Below, piece after piece: positions 16,674 to 24,779 of a stretch of DNA of 64,000 nucleotides. Position numbers and translations under genes: made by a program. The stretch is from Pseudomonadota bacterium (GTDB lineage: Bacteria; Pseudomonadota; Gammaproteobacteria; Burkholderiales; Burkholderiaceae_E), in contig JAEWFA010000024.1 of the NCBI GenBank assembly GCA_023389055.1, positions 62,001 to 126,000 of the forward strand, read 5' to 3'. The number at the start of each line of letters is the position of its first letter. Within the stretch, counting starts at the first letter, position 1. The notes beneath the pieces are model-generated. The model was not told the origin of the DNA, did not search any database, and saw only the letters and a program-made list of their open reading frames with translations.

Positions 16674-17927
16674 TCAGGAGGGAAGTCTGACTGCCCCCTC
16701 ATGCCGGCGCCGTCGCAGCCGGAAGGAATCGAGAAGGAATCGCCTCCACATCGTCCAGTACAGGGAGCGATCTCCCGGAAAACGTAGATCTTCCTTGTGC
16801 CCGGGGGCGAAAAAAAGCAGCACGAACAATGCGGCCTCGCGGAGCTTGCGCGGCGACGAAACTTCTCGATCCTTGAGCAACGAAACGAGATAGCCGATCT
16901 CTCCCGGGATCGTGTTTCGACACGTGATTTGCCGGCGGGATGGTCCGAGATCCTCCCTCGCGAGACCGAAGAACGCATCAGCCTGCAGGCGAGGAAAATC
17001 CTTGCCCGCGTACAGATCGAGGTGCAGGTAGCCCCAGTATCGGGCGTTGATCTCGATGAACCAGAAATCGTCGGTTTCCGGATCCCATTTGTACTCCATC
17101 ATCGCGACGCCTTGCCATCCCAACCGGATCAACTTCGCCTTTGCATCGGCAAGGAGCGCGTCATGCCAGAAGGTCCTGCGCAATGACATCATTCCGCCGG
17201 TGTGGGGCTCCATATGAATGCCGATCGTCATGTTCTCCGCGAGGAACTTCTCGCCGTGGCGCCACAGACTGACACCGACCTTCTTCCCCGGCACATAGCG
17301 TTGCCAAAGGAGGGTTCGATATTTCGGTGCCAGCTCGGACACCGCGTCGCGCAGTTCCCCCGGGGATCGGCATCTCCGTACCGTGGCGGCATGACCATCG
17401 ACGCAGTCGCCGGCATCACCTTTCAGATAGAAGGGCCCGGCGCCGAGACTCGACGGCGAGAAATCGACGAGATCTTCCCGAGTGCGGATCATGCCTCCGA
17501 GGGGCATATGTTCCAGCGCGTCGGACGCGAGCAGAGTGGACTGCGTCGAGACCTTGCTCAGGCAGCGTCGCCAGATTGCGATCGGCACCGAATCCGGAAG
17601 CAGATGCTCGAACCGATGGTATTCCCCTTCGATGGCATGAATAAAGCCTTCACTGGGAATGAGCAGGGAGATCTTCCGGTCCCGAAGATACGCGTCGAGC
17701 CACGGAACGAACTCTCTCGACGCATAGGGCGGGTGTCGGACACGGTCGGCCGCGAAGCGCGAGTGGAAACCGAGTGCGTCGGCATGCTGCGAGGCTGCGT
17801 GCACCGAGTACCCGGCCCTTCCCAATGAACGGATGACACCGATCATTCCGAGGGCCTGCGCCTCCATCACCAGCACGCCTCGACGCCTGCGGTCGATCTC
17901 GTCTGCCGTTTTTGCAGCGCTTCCCAT
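16674..17927 (-). CDS. ATP-grasp ligase (carboxylate-amine ligase type)
   Basis: A 417-residue ATP-grasp protein. The N-terminal Rossmann-like pre-ATP domain has VLVMEAQALGMIGVIRSLGRA; the ATP lobe has PFYLKGDAGDCVDGHAAT and LLWQRYVPGKKVGVSLW; and the C-terminal metal-binding strand is FWFIEINARYWGYLHLDL. It resembles the CarB-like/D-aspartate-ligase group rather than the sugar-transfer-associated group of its neighbours. The ATG at 17927 shares one base with the stop of the deacetylase gene (TGATG) and has AGGAG five bases upstream. It is the last gene of a four-gene minus-strand set that also holds the MurL-like protein, a Cys-less asparagine-synthase-like protein and a deacetylase. A role in adding an amino acid to a glycan is inferred. 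Confidence 0.8.
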   Translation of the reverse strand: MGSAAKTADEIDRRRRGVLVMEAQALGMIGVIRSLGRAGYSVHAASQHADALGFHSRFAADRVRHPPYASREFVPWLDAYLRDRKISLLIPSEGFIHAIEGEYHRFEHLLPDSVPIAIWRRCLSKVSTQSTLLASDALEHMPLGGMIRTREDLVDFSPSSLGAGPFYLKGDAGDCVDGHAATVRRCRSPGELRDAVSELAPKYRTLLWQRYVPGKKVGVSLWRHGEKFLAENMTIGIHMEPHTGGMMSLRRTFWHDALLADAKAKLIRLGWQGVAMMEYKWDPETDDFWFIEINARYWGYLHLDLYAGKDFPRLQADAFFGLAREDLGPSRRQITCRNTIPGEIGYLVSLLKDREVSSPRKLREAALFVLLFFAPGHKEDLRFPGDRSLYWTMWRRFLLDSFRLRRRRHEGAVRLPS

Positions 17928-18901
17928 CAAGCTCCTGCCTGACGGTACTCGGTTCGAAGGTTGCGCAACGCACGAAGCGAAAAGCGCAGGCGCGTCCGAT
18001 CCCACGGCGTGAAACGAGGCAGCTCCAACGGCGCGCTCGTCAGATCCGCGGCTCCTGCCTGGGTGGAAAACGCGAAGCGACATCCGGCTCGATCGGCCAT
18101 AGCAACGTGGCGCGCGTCGTAATCCAGCCCCGGCTTGCCGTTCGGGTAGGCGAAAAGAACCGGGCGCTCGCCGATGATCGAGGCAAGATCGTCGAGACCG
18201 CCGTCGATCTCCGCCTCTGCCTCGGCATCATCCGTTGCGCAGAGGATCGGATGCGTTCTCGTGTGACCGCCGATCCGCATGCCGGCGTCGTGCAGGGCCT
18301 TGACCTGTGCCGGCCGCATCATCACCTCGCGCCGACGCAGTGCCTCGCTCTGCCGCTCCAGTTCGAGCACGCGCTCGTTGCGCTCGGCGGGCGGGAGCCG
18401 CTTCACTGCGGCGAGAAAGCGCCCTATTGCCGCCCGACGCTCGGCGTCGTCACGCAACGGCAGCTCGTCTCGCGCCGCACCGGGTTGCGCCGCCGGAAGC
18501 CGGATCGACGGCGTACTTGCGGCGCGTATCGCCTCGATCGCGCGATCGTTGAACATCATCGAACCGTCGAGAAACGAGGTCGCCACGAAGAACACTGCCG
18601 GCAGCCGACGCTCGCGCAGCAACGGCAACGCGACGTCGTGATTGTCGCGATAGCCGTCGTCGAAGCTGATGACCGCCGGCCGGGCAGGCAAACGCCCGTC
18701 GACGAGTGCTTCGCATGCCTCGAGCGGGTCGAGCACGCGGAATTGCGCCGCGATCCAGTCGAGGATGTTCGCGAACGCCCGTGCATCGGGCTCGCGGGTC
18801 AGCAATGGATCGGGAGCGGCCAGCACGCGATGAAAATAGAACACCGACAGCCGGGAGCGCGCGCCCGCGGGCGCCGCGAGCGCCGTCAGCGAACGAACCA
18901 T
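17927..18901 (-). CDS. polysaccharide deacetylase (NodB family), third copy
   Basis: A 324-residue NodB-type deacetylase. LSVFYFHRVL near the N-terminus carries the first histidine motif, AVISFDDGYRDNHDVAL the catalytic aspartates, and MRIGGHTRTHPIL the metal-binding histidines, followed by FAYPNGKPGLDY. There is no signal peptide. The ATG at 18901 overlaps the stop of the upstream asparagine-synthase-like gene by one base, and its own stop overlaps the ATP-grasp start by one base, so the three are probably translated together. Deacetylation of an amino sugar would expose the amine that a neighbouring amide-forming enzyme could acylate. Confidence 0.85.
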   Translation of the reverse strand: MVRSLTALAAPAGARSRLSVFYFHRVLAAPDPLLTREPDARAFANILDWIAAQFRVLDPLEACEALVDGRLPARPAVISFDDGYRDNHDVALPLLRERRLPAVFFVATSFLDGSMMFNDRAIEAIRAASTPSIRLPAAQPGAARDELPLRDDAERRAAIGRFLAAVKRLPPAERNERVLELERQSEALRRREVMMRPAQVKALHDAGMRIGGHTRTHPILCATDDAEAEAEIDGGLDDLASIIGERPVLFAYPNGKPGLDYDARHVAMADRAGCRFAFSTQAGAADLTSAPLELPRFTPWDRTRLRFSLRALRNLRTEYRQAGA

Positions 18902-20724
18902 CACATCCGACTCGCTTTCAGGTCTGCCAGCGGCGACGCGCGCAGCCAGAGTTCGAGGATCATCAGGATCCAGACCATCGTCCCGTAGTAGCCCGGATGG
19001 CCCGAGGAGAGCTGCTCGCGCAAGTGGCGCAGGAACTCGGCGCGGACGATGCCTCTCGACGACAGCGAGCGAAGCGCATCGTCGGCCGTGTTGCGAAGGT
19101 GCTCGTGCGACAGCACCCAGCTGCCGAACGGCAGGCCGAAGCCGTGCTTCTGCTTCGCGATGATCTCGTCGGGCAGGAAACCCCGCAGTGACTCCTTGAA
19201 GAAGTGTCGCAGTCGCCTGCCCTTGAGCTTCTCTTCGGGCCGCAGCCGGAGCGAGTGCTCGACGAGCGCATGCGTGAGCATCGGAAATGCCGCTTCGACG
19301 CCCGCCGCCTGGCACATTCTCGTCACCTTGGGCAGGTCGCTATCGGCAAGAGTGAACTTGAAGTCCCAGGCAAGGAAGCGATTGATCTGCGACATCGGCC
19401 CCGGGTTCGATTCGTGCAGGCGCGCGCGATTCCACACCTCGCGCTCGAGCTGCAGCGGGCCTTCCAGCGCAACACCTGCCAGCACCTCGTCGGTGAACAC
19501 GCTCGACGCCCCGAGGTGGTTCAGCAGGTTGTAGCGCGACTGGATCCGATCCGGCAGCGGTTCCTTCGCCTGCTCGACGTAGCTGCGCGCCTTCGCGAAC
19601 AGCTTCGCATCGACGTTGCCGAAAGGCCCGAAAAGCACGGGCTCGAAGATCGAGCGCGCGATCGAAGGCACCTTCTCGTACATGGCGAAAACGGCCTGCT
19701 TGGCATAACGCTCGTTGCCGCCGTAGAGTTCGTCGCCGCCGTCGCCGCCGAGCATCCGGTCGATGCCGTGGTCTCGCGCCAGTCGCGCACAGAAGTAGGT
19801 CGGCAGCGCGGACGAGTTTCCGAACGGCTGCTCGTACTGCGTGGCCACCGCTTCCACGCCTGCGTGCACGTCGTCGGCCGTCACGAAGTACTCGGTGTGT
19901 TCGGTGCCGAAGTGCCGCGCGGCCAGGCGCGAGTAATGCGTCTCGTCGTACCCGCCGACGTCGAAGCCGATCGCGAACGTGCGTGCCGGCGCACCGAACT
20001 GACGCGTAGCGAGACCTGCGATCGTCGAGCTGTCGGTTCCGCCCGACAGGAAGCAGCCGAGCCGACCCCGATCGAAGCCATCGATGCACTCCGCGACACC
20101 GTCCCGGAGCGCTGCGAGAAAAGCCTCACGCTCCGGCGCGAACTCGAAACGCCGCTGCTCGTCGAACTCGGGCACCCAGTAGCGAAACACCTCCGCGCTG
20201 CCCGCCTCGGCGCGCAACGCCTCGCCGACGTCGAGGCGCCGGACGCCGCGATAGATGCTCATCGGCGCCGGGATCATGTGAAAGTAGACGTAGGCGTGAA
20301 GCGCCTGCCAATCGGCGTCGAGCGAGAGTCCGGCGTGCCGCGCCGCCTGCTCCGGAGCGGCCGCAAAACCTACGCGAGCGCCGTTTCGAGCCCAGAAGAG
20401 GGGCAAGCTCGAGAAGCGGTCAGTCGCGAGCAGCGCAGTGCCGCGCTCGCCATCCCAGAGTGCGAGCAGGTACTCGCCAGCGAGCTCGCGGAGGACTGCG
20501 TCGCCCCGTTCGCGCCAGCGGCGATAGATGTGTTCTGCCGTAGCCTGACCGAAGCCGCCTCGGCCACCCGTGAACCTGATGCGGCCATGGACGAACGAGC
20601 CCGAGCCGGAATCGCGAAAGACTTCCCCTCGAATGTCCGCGTCGAGCTGCGCAGTCAACCGCGCAGGATCGGCGGACAGGAAGCTGCCGCCAAACGAAAT
20701 CGGAAGAAGAGAAGAGACCACCAT
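18901..20724 (-). CDS. asparagine synthase-like protein lacking the glutaminase cysteine
   Basis: A 607-residue protein with the AsnB two-domain layout but with the N-terminus MVVSSLLPISFGG instead of Met-Cys-Gly, so the glutaminase nucleophile is absent. The synthase domain is intact: SGGTDSS at residues 227-233, GGDGGDELYGGNERYAK further on, and KQKHGFGLPFGSW near the C-terminus. By analogy with beta-lactam synthetase, such proteins adenylate a carboxylate and let an amine of the substrate itself, or ammonia from a partner, attack it. Its position upstream of a deacetylase and an ATP-grasp ligase suggests amide formation on a sugar. The 118 bases upstream, before the MurL-like gene, contain nothing recognisable. 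Confidence 0.82.
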   Translation of the reverse strand: MVVSSLLPISFGGSFLSADPARLTAQLDADIRGEVFRDSGSGSFVHGRIRFTGGRGGFGQATAEHIYRRWRERGDAVLRELAGEYLLALWDGERGTALLATDRFSSLPLFWARNGARVGFAAAPEQAARHAGLSLDADWQALHAYVYFHMIPAPMSIYRGVRRLDVGEALRAEAGSAEVFRYWVPEFDEQRRFEFAPEREAFLAALRDGVAECIDGFDRGRLGCFLSGGTDSSTIAGLATRQFGAPARTFAIGFDVGGYDETHYSRLAARHFGTEHTEYFVTADDVHAGVEAVATQYEQPFGNSSALPTYFCARLARDHGIDRMLGGDGGDELYGGNERYAKQAVFAMYEKVPSIARSIFEPVLFGPFGNVDAKLFAKARSYVEQAKEPLPDRIQSRYNLLNHLGASSVFTDEVLAGVALEGPLQLEREVWNRARLHESNPGPMSQINRFLAWDFKFTLADSDLPKVTRMCQAAGVEAAFPMLTHALVEHSLRLRPEEKLKGRRLRHFFKESLRGFLPDEIIAKQKHGFGLPFGSWVLSHEHLRNTADDALRSLSSRGIVRAEFLRHLREQLSSGHPGYYGTMVWILMILELWLRASPLADLKASRM

Positions 20725-20842
20725 GTTCGTGCTGCAGTCTACCTGTTAACGTCGCGCCCTTCCGTGAAGCCCACGGGTTGCGCGTCGCCGAGGATGCGCA
20801 TCCAGCTACGCGCCCGGTCTGCCAGCAATAACCCGAAAACCC

Positions 20843-22264
20843 TCACCGAAGCGTCGACGGGGATACTCGAAGGTCGCGCCCGCTCCAACCCATCAAGGTC
20901 TCGTCCAACGGCACCCGAAGTTGCTCCGGGAGCAGATGCCGATCCGAGGTCTGCACGAGCAACTGGTGCCGAAGAAGGTCGAGGTTCGCGTTCGCCGTCA
21001 TACGGACCCAATCGGCTCGCATCGGATTCTCGTCGAAGTCCAGTGTTGGCTCCTTTTCCAGCAGGAGCGCCAAAGCAAGAAGACATTCATCCCTGCTCCC
21101 CACGCACTCCCATGGCTTTATTCTTCCCTCGACAAGTTCGCCAATCCGACGTCGAATCCGGGGGCTGCCCAATACGTCTTCGCCGAATATCCTTCTCAGC
21201 CCCGACACTCCCGTGAACGCTCCGATCGCAAGTGCAGTGAATGCGCATTTCGGACATTGCTTGCACCATCGACCGCCTGCGATACCGCTATTGCAGCTGA
21301 CGAACGTGCCAAAATACCTGTCCAGCGATGAAAACAGCATCGCCAACTGCACGTCATGGAACGGACGCAAGACGCTCAGCACCTCCATGGATGGATGAAT
21401 TCTTCTCCGGACGAATTTCCAGAACCCAAGCTCATGGACGGACGACTTGCTGTACTGGTGGTTCACCAAGTGTCCGCGATAGACGACATTCCCGGAATCG
21501 GCTGAAAGTTCGTTGCCGGATATTACGTATCGACTGCGAGTCAGCAACGCGAATAACGCGCCGATTGCCATGACGATTGCGGCGTATGGCGTATGTCCCC
21601 AGCCGTAGGCCTGGTTCTGCTCGAAATCTCCCTCGATTCGAAAGTCGACCTCGATTGCAGAATCGCCACCACCCGCGCAACGAATCACTCGTCTCCTGGT
21701 CTCGTTCGGTTCGACGGTCAGCCAGGTGAACGACTGTCCGGCACGGCGCAGCATTTCCGCAGCGACGATGGTGTCCTTGCCACCGCCGTTGAGCATCAGC
21801 GCATGCTCGTGCAGCGGAAATTCGGCCATATTGAAAGCCGCCTCCGGCGCCGAGACGACCGAGACTTTTCGCCTTGGGTCGAGCCCTTGAAGAAACCGGA
21901 ATTCACCGAGCCCGCCTACGAAGAAATCCTCGAAGAAGTAGACACTCTCGGGGTCGAGCGAGCCGAATCCGACCCGAACGGTCGAGAAGTTCGAGAGTTT
22001 GAAAAACCGGGCTGCGAATGTCAGACCTATTGCCAGAAGCGCTTGCTCGAGACACGACTGCCCGCGGAGTGCCGACAGTTCCTCCATGAGGTGGTCAGGA
22101 ACCGTCATCCGAACCGCGAAAGCGCAACCCTTGGCCGTGTATCGAAACACGATTGCGTTGGACTCGATGTCGGCAGCAACGAATTCGAGAGTCCGTCGCC
22201 GCGGTAATGGATCTTTGACGGCATTGCGAAAAAACTTTACCACTCTCTTGGTTCGCACTAGCAT
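20843..22264 (-). CDS. MurL-like ATP-dependent epimerase homologue
   Basis: A 473-residue protein that I recognise as related to MurL, the Xanthomonas enzyme that epimerises the terminal L-Glu of UDP-MurNAc-L-Ala-L-Glu. Key features are a PP-loop-like LNGGGKDTIVAAEML (158-172), ISGNELSADSGNVV with NHQYSKSS (248-274), and the cysteine-rich CNSGIAGGRWCKQCPKCAFT (C324, C334, C337, C340). The ATG at 22264 was chosen because AGAAGG lies eight bases upstream; the frame extends to 22357 without a better start. It heads a minus-strand gene set with an asparagine-synthase-like protein, a deacetylase and an ATP-grasp ligase. Epimerisation of an amino acid in a peptide or sugar-peptide is the natural guess; the true substrate is unknown. 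Confidence 0.72.
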   Translation of the reverse strand: MLVRTKRVVKFFRNAVKDPLPRRRTLEFVAADIESNAIVFRYTAKGCAFAVRMTVPDHLMEELSALRGQSCLEQALLAIGLTFAARFFKLSNFSTVRVGFGSLDPESVYFFEDFFVGGLGEFRFLQGLDPRRKVSVVSAPEAAFNMAEFPLHEHALMLNGGGKDTIVAAEMLRRAGQSFTWLTVEPNETRRRVIRCAGGGDSAIEVDFRIEGDFEQNQAYGWGHTPYAAIVMAIGALFALLTRSRYVISGNELSADSGNVVYRGHLVNHQYSKSSVHELGFWKFVRRRIHPSMEVLSVLRPFHDVQLAMLFSSLDRYFGTFVSCNSGIAGGRWCKQCPKCAFTALAIGAFTGVSGLRRIFGEDVLGSPRIRRRIGELVEGRIKPWECVGSRDECLLALALLLEKEPTLDFDENPMRADWVRMTANANLDLLRHQLLVQTSDRHLLPEQLRVPLDETLMGWSGRDLRVSPSTLR

Positions 22265-22368
22265 TCGAACAACCTTCTCTTGGCTTGGATGAGCGATCTC
22301 ACGTTTCGCTTCCGCGAAGACGCGGCAGACGCGCCGTCCGTGCTGCGCAACACCCATCGTCCTGCCTC

Positions 22369-23472
22369 ATGAACCTGCAACTACACGACCTCCGGCGAGT
22401 CTTTCGTCAGTACGGTTCGGCGGTCTACCACGGCGCGGAAGGCCGGTTCGATCGACTCGTCCCGATCGCGTATCGCGCGGCACGAGCAAGATTGAAGTAT
22501 GGAATTGGCCCGATTCCCTTCTCCGTTCTGCAACTTGCCACGGTTCCCGAAGGTCGTTGGCTTGATTATGTTTTCGACAACAATGACTTCAAGCGCGACC
22601 TGCAACGAATGAGCCCTCCGGAGATGCATCGACTGGCATACAACAAGGTTCTTTTTTTCGAGCACTGCCTTCGCCAAGGTCTTCCTGCCATAGCAATAAT
22701 CTGTCGCGTGGGCGGATCGCCTGACCCCCTTGGCACCGTTGTTCCCCACGCCGACTCGGTCGAGCGGTTCAAGGCGATCCTTCAATCGGCGCCAGAGCGG
22801 CTCTTTATAAAACCCATCGACGGCGCGCATGCAGAAGGAGCTTTCCTCGCACTTCATGCCGAGGGCCGCTGTGAATTCCTCCCGCACGAACGAGAACAGA
22901 CTCTCGAAGGTCTCTACCATTATCTGCAGGACCAGCAGGACGACCATTCAGGGTTCATCGTGCAGCGGCAGGAGCGACCGCATGAAACGATGAAACCGTT
23001 CGCATCGGCGAGCGCGTTGCCCAGCGTCCGCGTGGTCACCGTATCCGCAAAGGACGGCCCACGCATCCTTTTTGCATGCCTGAAGATTCCGGTCGGCTCG
23101 AGTATCAGCGACAATTTTTCGGACGGCGCCGGCGGAAATCTCCTGGCCGGCGTAGACATAGAAACCGGTATTCTTACTGCGGCACGAGGGTCGCTTCGAA
23201 AAGACTGGCCGGTCATGGTCACCAGAGAGACGCATCCCGATACGGGTCATTTGATCACCGGCAGTCGGCTACCGTTGTGGGATTCGATCGCGGAACTGGC
23301 ACTTCGAGCCCAAGCCAGCGTCCCCCGATTCAAGTCCGTCGGTTGGGATATTGCACCCACGGAAACGAGGGTCGTGCTGATCGAGGCGAACTCGGGTTAC
23401 GACATGTCGGTCTTGCAGGTCGCCCACCGACGCGGCCTCAAGGCTGAATTGGCTGCAGGCCTGGCTCTGTGA
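22369..23472 (+). CDS. sugar-transfer-associated ATP-grasp ligase, second copy
   Basis: A 367-residue paralogue of the protein at 15588. It has NKVLFFEHCLRQGLPAIAI before the ATP lobe, RLFIKPIDGAHAEGAFLAL with the ATP-binding lysine, SALPSVRVVTVSAKDG, the group signature FSDGAGGNLLAGVDIETGIL, and SVGWDIAPTETRVVLIEANSG with the metal ligands. It starts about 100 bases from the divergent MurL-like gene, and the two probably share that intergenic region for control. An in-frame start 84 bases upstream is possible but gives an Arg-rich leader unlike the family. The 3' end converges on the PLP decarboxylase gene with only ten bases between. Confidence 0.8.
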   Translation: MNLQLHDLRRVFRQYGSAVYHGAEGRFDRLVPIAYRAARARLKYGIGPIPFSVLQLATVPEGRWLDYVFDNNDFKRDLQRMSPPEMHRLAYNKVLFFEHCLRQGLPAIAIICRVGGSPDPLGTVVPHADSVERFKAILQSAPERLFIKPIDGAHAEGAFLALHAEGRCEFLPHEREQTLEGLYHYLQDQQDDHSGFIVQRQERPHETMKPFASASALPSVRVVTVSAKDGPRILFACLKIPVGSSISDNFSDGAGGNLLAGVDIETGILTAARGSLRKDWPVMVTRETHPDTGHLITGSRLPLWDSIAELALRAQASVPRFKSVGWDIAPTETRVVLIEANSGYDMSVLQVAHRRGLKAELAAGLAL

Positions 23473-23482
23473 ACAAGAGAGA

Positions 23483-24724
23483 CTAGACAAGCAATTCCGC
23501 GGCGACCGGATGGCTGAGGAAGGCGGTCGGGCTGGCCGTCAACCCGTACGCGCCCGACTGAAACACTGCGATGAGGTCGCCCGGTTCCGCGTGCGCGAGT
23601 TTCATCCGATCGGCGAGGACATCCAGCGGTGTGCACAACGGCCCCACCACGCTCTGCACCTCTTCGGCCGCATGCTTCATTCGATTCGCCACCGCAACCG
23701 GGTAGTTCTTTCGCAGCACCTGCCCGAAATTTCCCGACGCAGCGAGATGATGGTGCAGGCCTCCGTCGGTGATCAGGAAGGTCTGGCCGCACGAATCCTT
23801 GCGCTCCAGCACTCGGCACACGTACAGGCCCGCTTCCGCCACCAGGTAGCGCCCCAGTTCCAGCACGAGCGGCGCTTCGAGGTCACGCTCCGCCCGGCTG
23901 CACAAGCCGCGAAGGTTCTCGGCAATCGGGGCGAGATCGAGCGGCATCTCGCCGGGGAAGTAAGGAACACCGAAGCCACCGCCGAGGTTCAGCCACTGCA
24001 CCGGGCGACCCCATGGTTCGAGGAGGCGCAAACCCAGTTCGTAGGTTCGGGTTTGCGCCTCGACGATCGCGTCGGCCCTGAGATTCTGCGACCCCCCGAA
24101 AATATGCAGGCCGATGAGGTCGACTCCGAGGCTGCGCATCCGTTCGAGCAGCGCGGGCGCCTTCGCCTCGTCGACGCCGAAGGCTTTCGGCCCGCCGCCC
24201 ATCTTCATTCCCGACGCCTTCAGTTCGAATGCGGGGTTGATGCGCAATGCGATCCGCGGCGCGATCGACAACTGCTCGCCTGCGCGCACGGCCACCTCGA
24301 GCTGCTTCTCCGATTCCGCCGTCATCGTGATGCCGGCCGCGACGGCTCGACGGATCTCGCTATCGGTCTTTCCAGGACCCGCGAAGCTGATTCGATCGGG
24401 CGCCACGCCGGCATCGAGCGCGACCATCATCTCCTGCGCGGATGCCACGTCGAGTCCGTCGGTGAGTGCCGCAAGGTGATGCACGACCGCCGGCATCGGA
24501 TTCGCCTTGATCGCGTAGTGCAGGTGCAGCGCCGTCGGTAACGCTTCGCGCAACGAGCGCACGCGCGCGGAGATGGCCGATCGATCGTACACGTAGAACG
24601 GAGTACGCCCAACGCGTTCGGCGAGCCGTGTGATCTTCACTCCACCTGGCGCGATCTCGCCATCGATCACGGGAAACGCTCGCATTGAAACGTGATGTGC
24701 GGGTCCGATTTCGGTCACTTGCAT
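23483..24724 (-). CDS. PLP-dependent decarboxylase, exosortase A-associated
   Basis: A 413-residue fold-type III PLP enzyme related to ornithine and diaminopimelate decarboxylases (TIGR03099-like). TPFYVYDRSAI opens the barrel, LHLHYAIKANP carries the PLP-binding lysine, FAGPGKTDSEI and GLHIFGGSQNL line the site, LNLGGGFGVPY gives the phosphate-binding glycines, and SVVGPLCTPLDVLADR holds the C-terminal active-site cysteine. It would decarboxylate an amino acid, giving an amine or an amino-acid derivative for the pathway. It is immediately downstream of the AMP-forming ligase gene (55 bases) as in other exosortase A loci. The ATG at 24724 is used; a GTG 15 bases upstream is possible. Confidence 0.9.
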   Translation of the reverse strand: MQVTEIGPAHHVSMRAFPVIDGEIAPGGVKITRLAERVGRTPFYVYDRSAISARVRSLREALPTALHLHYAIKANPMPAVVHHLAALTDGLDVASAQEMMVALDAGVAPDRISFAGPGKTDSEIRRAVAAGITMTAESEKQLEVAVRAGEQLSIAPRIALRINPAFELKASGMKMGGGPKAFGVDEAKAPALLERMRSLGVDLIGLHIFGGSQNLRADAIVEAQTRTYELGLRLLEPWGRPVQWLNLGGGFGVPYFPGEMPLDLAPIAENLRGLCSRAERDLEAPLVLELGRYLVAEAGLYVCRVLERKDSCGQTFLITDGGLHHHLAASGNFGQVLRKNYPVAVANRMKHAAEEVQSVVGPLCTPLDVLADRMKLAHAEPGDLIAVFQSGAYGLTASPTAFLSHPVAAELLV

Positions 24725-24779
24725 CGACAAACTGTTCACCTCGGAAGATTCTGGAGCAGGGAGCCGCCGCGCGACGCCC

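Noticed and set aside
19204..21216. A 670-codon plus-strand open frame
   Set aside because: It is antisense to the asparagine-synthase-like and MurL-like genes, which have intact motifs.
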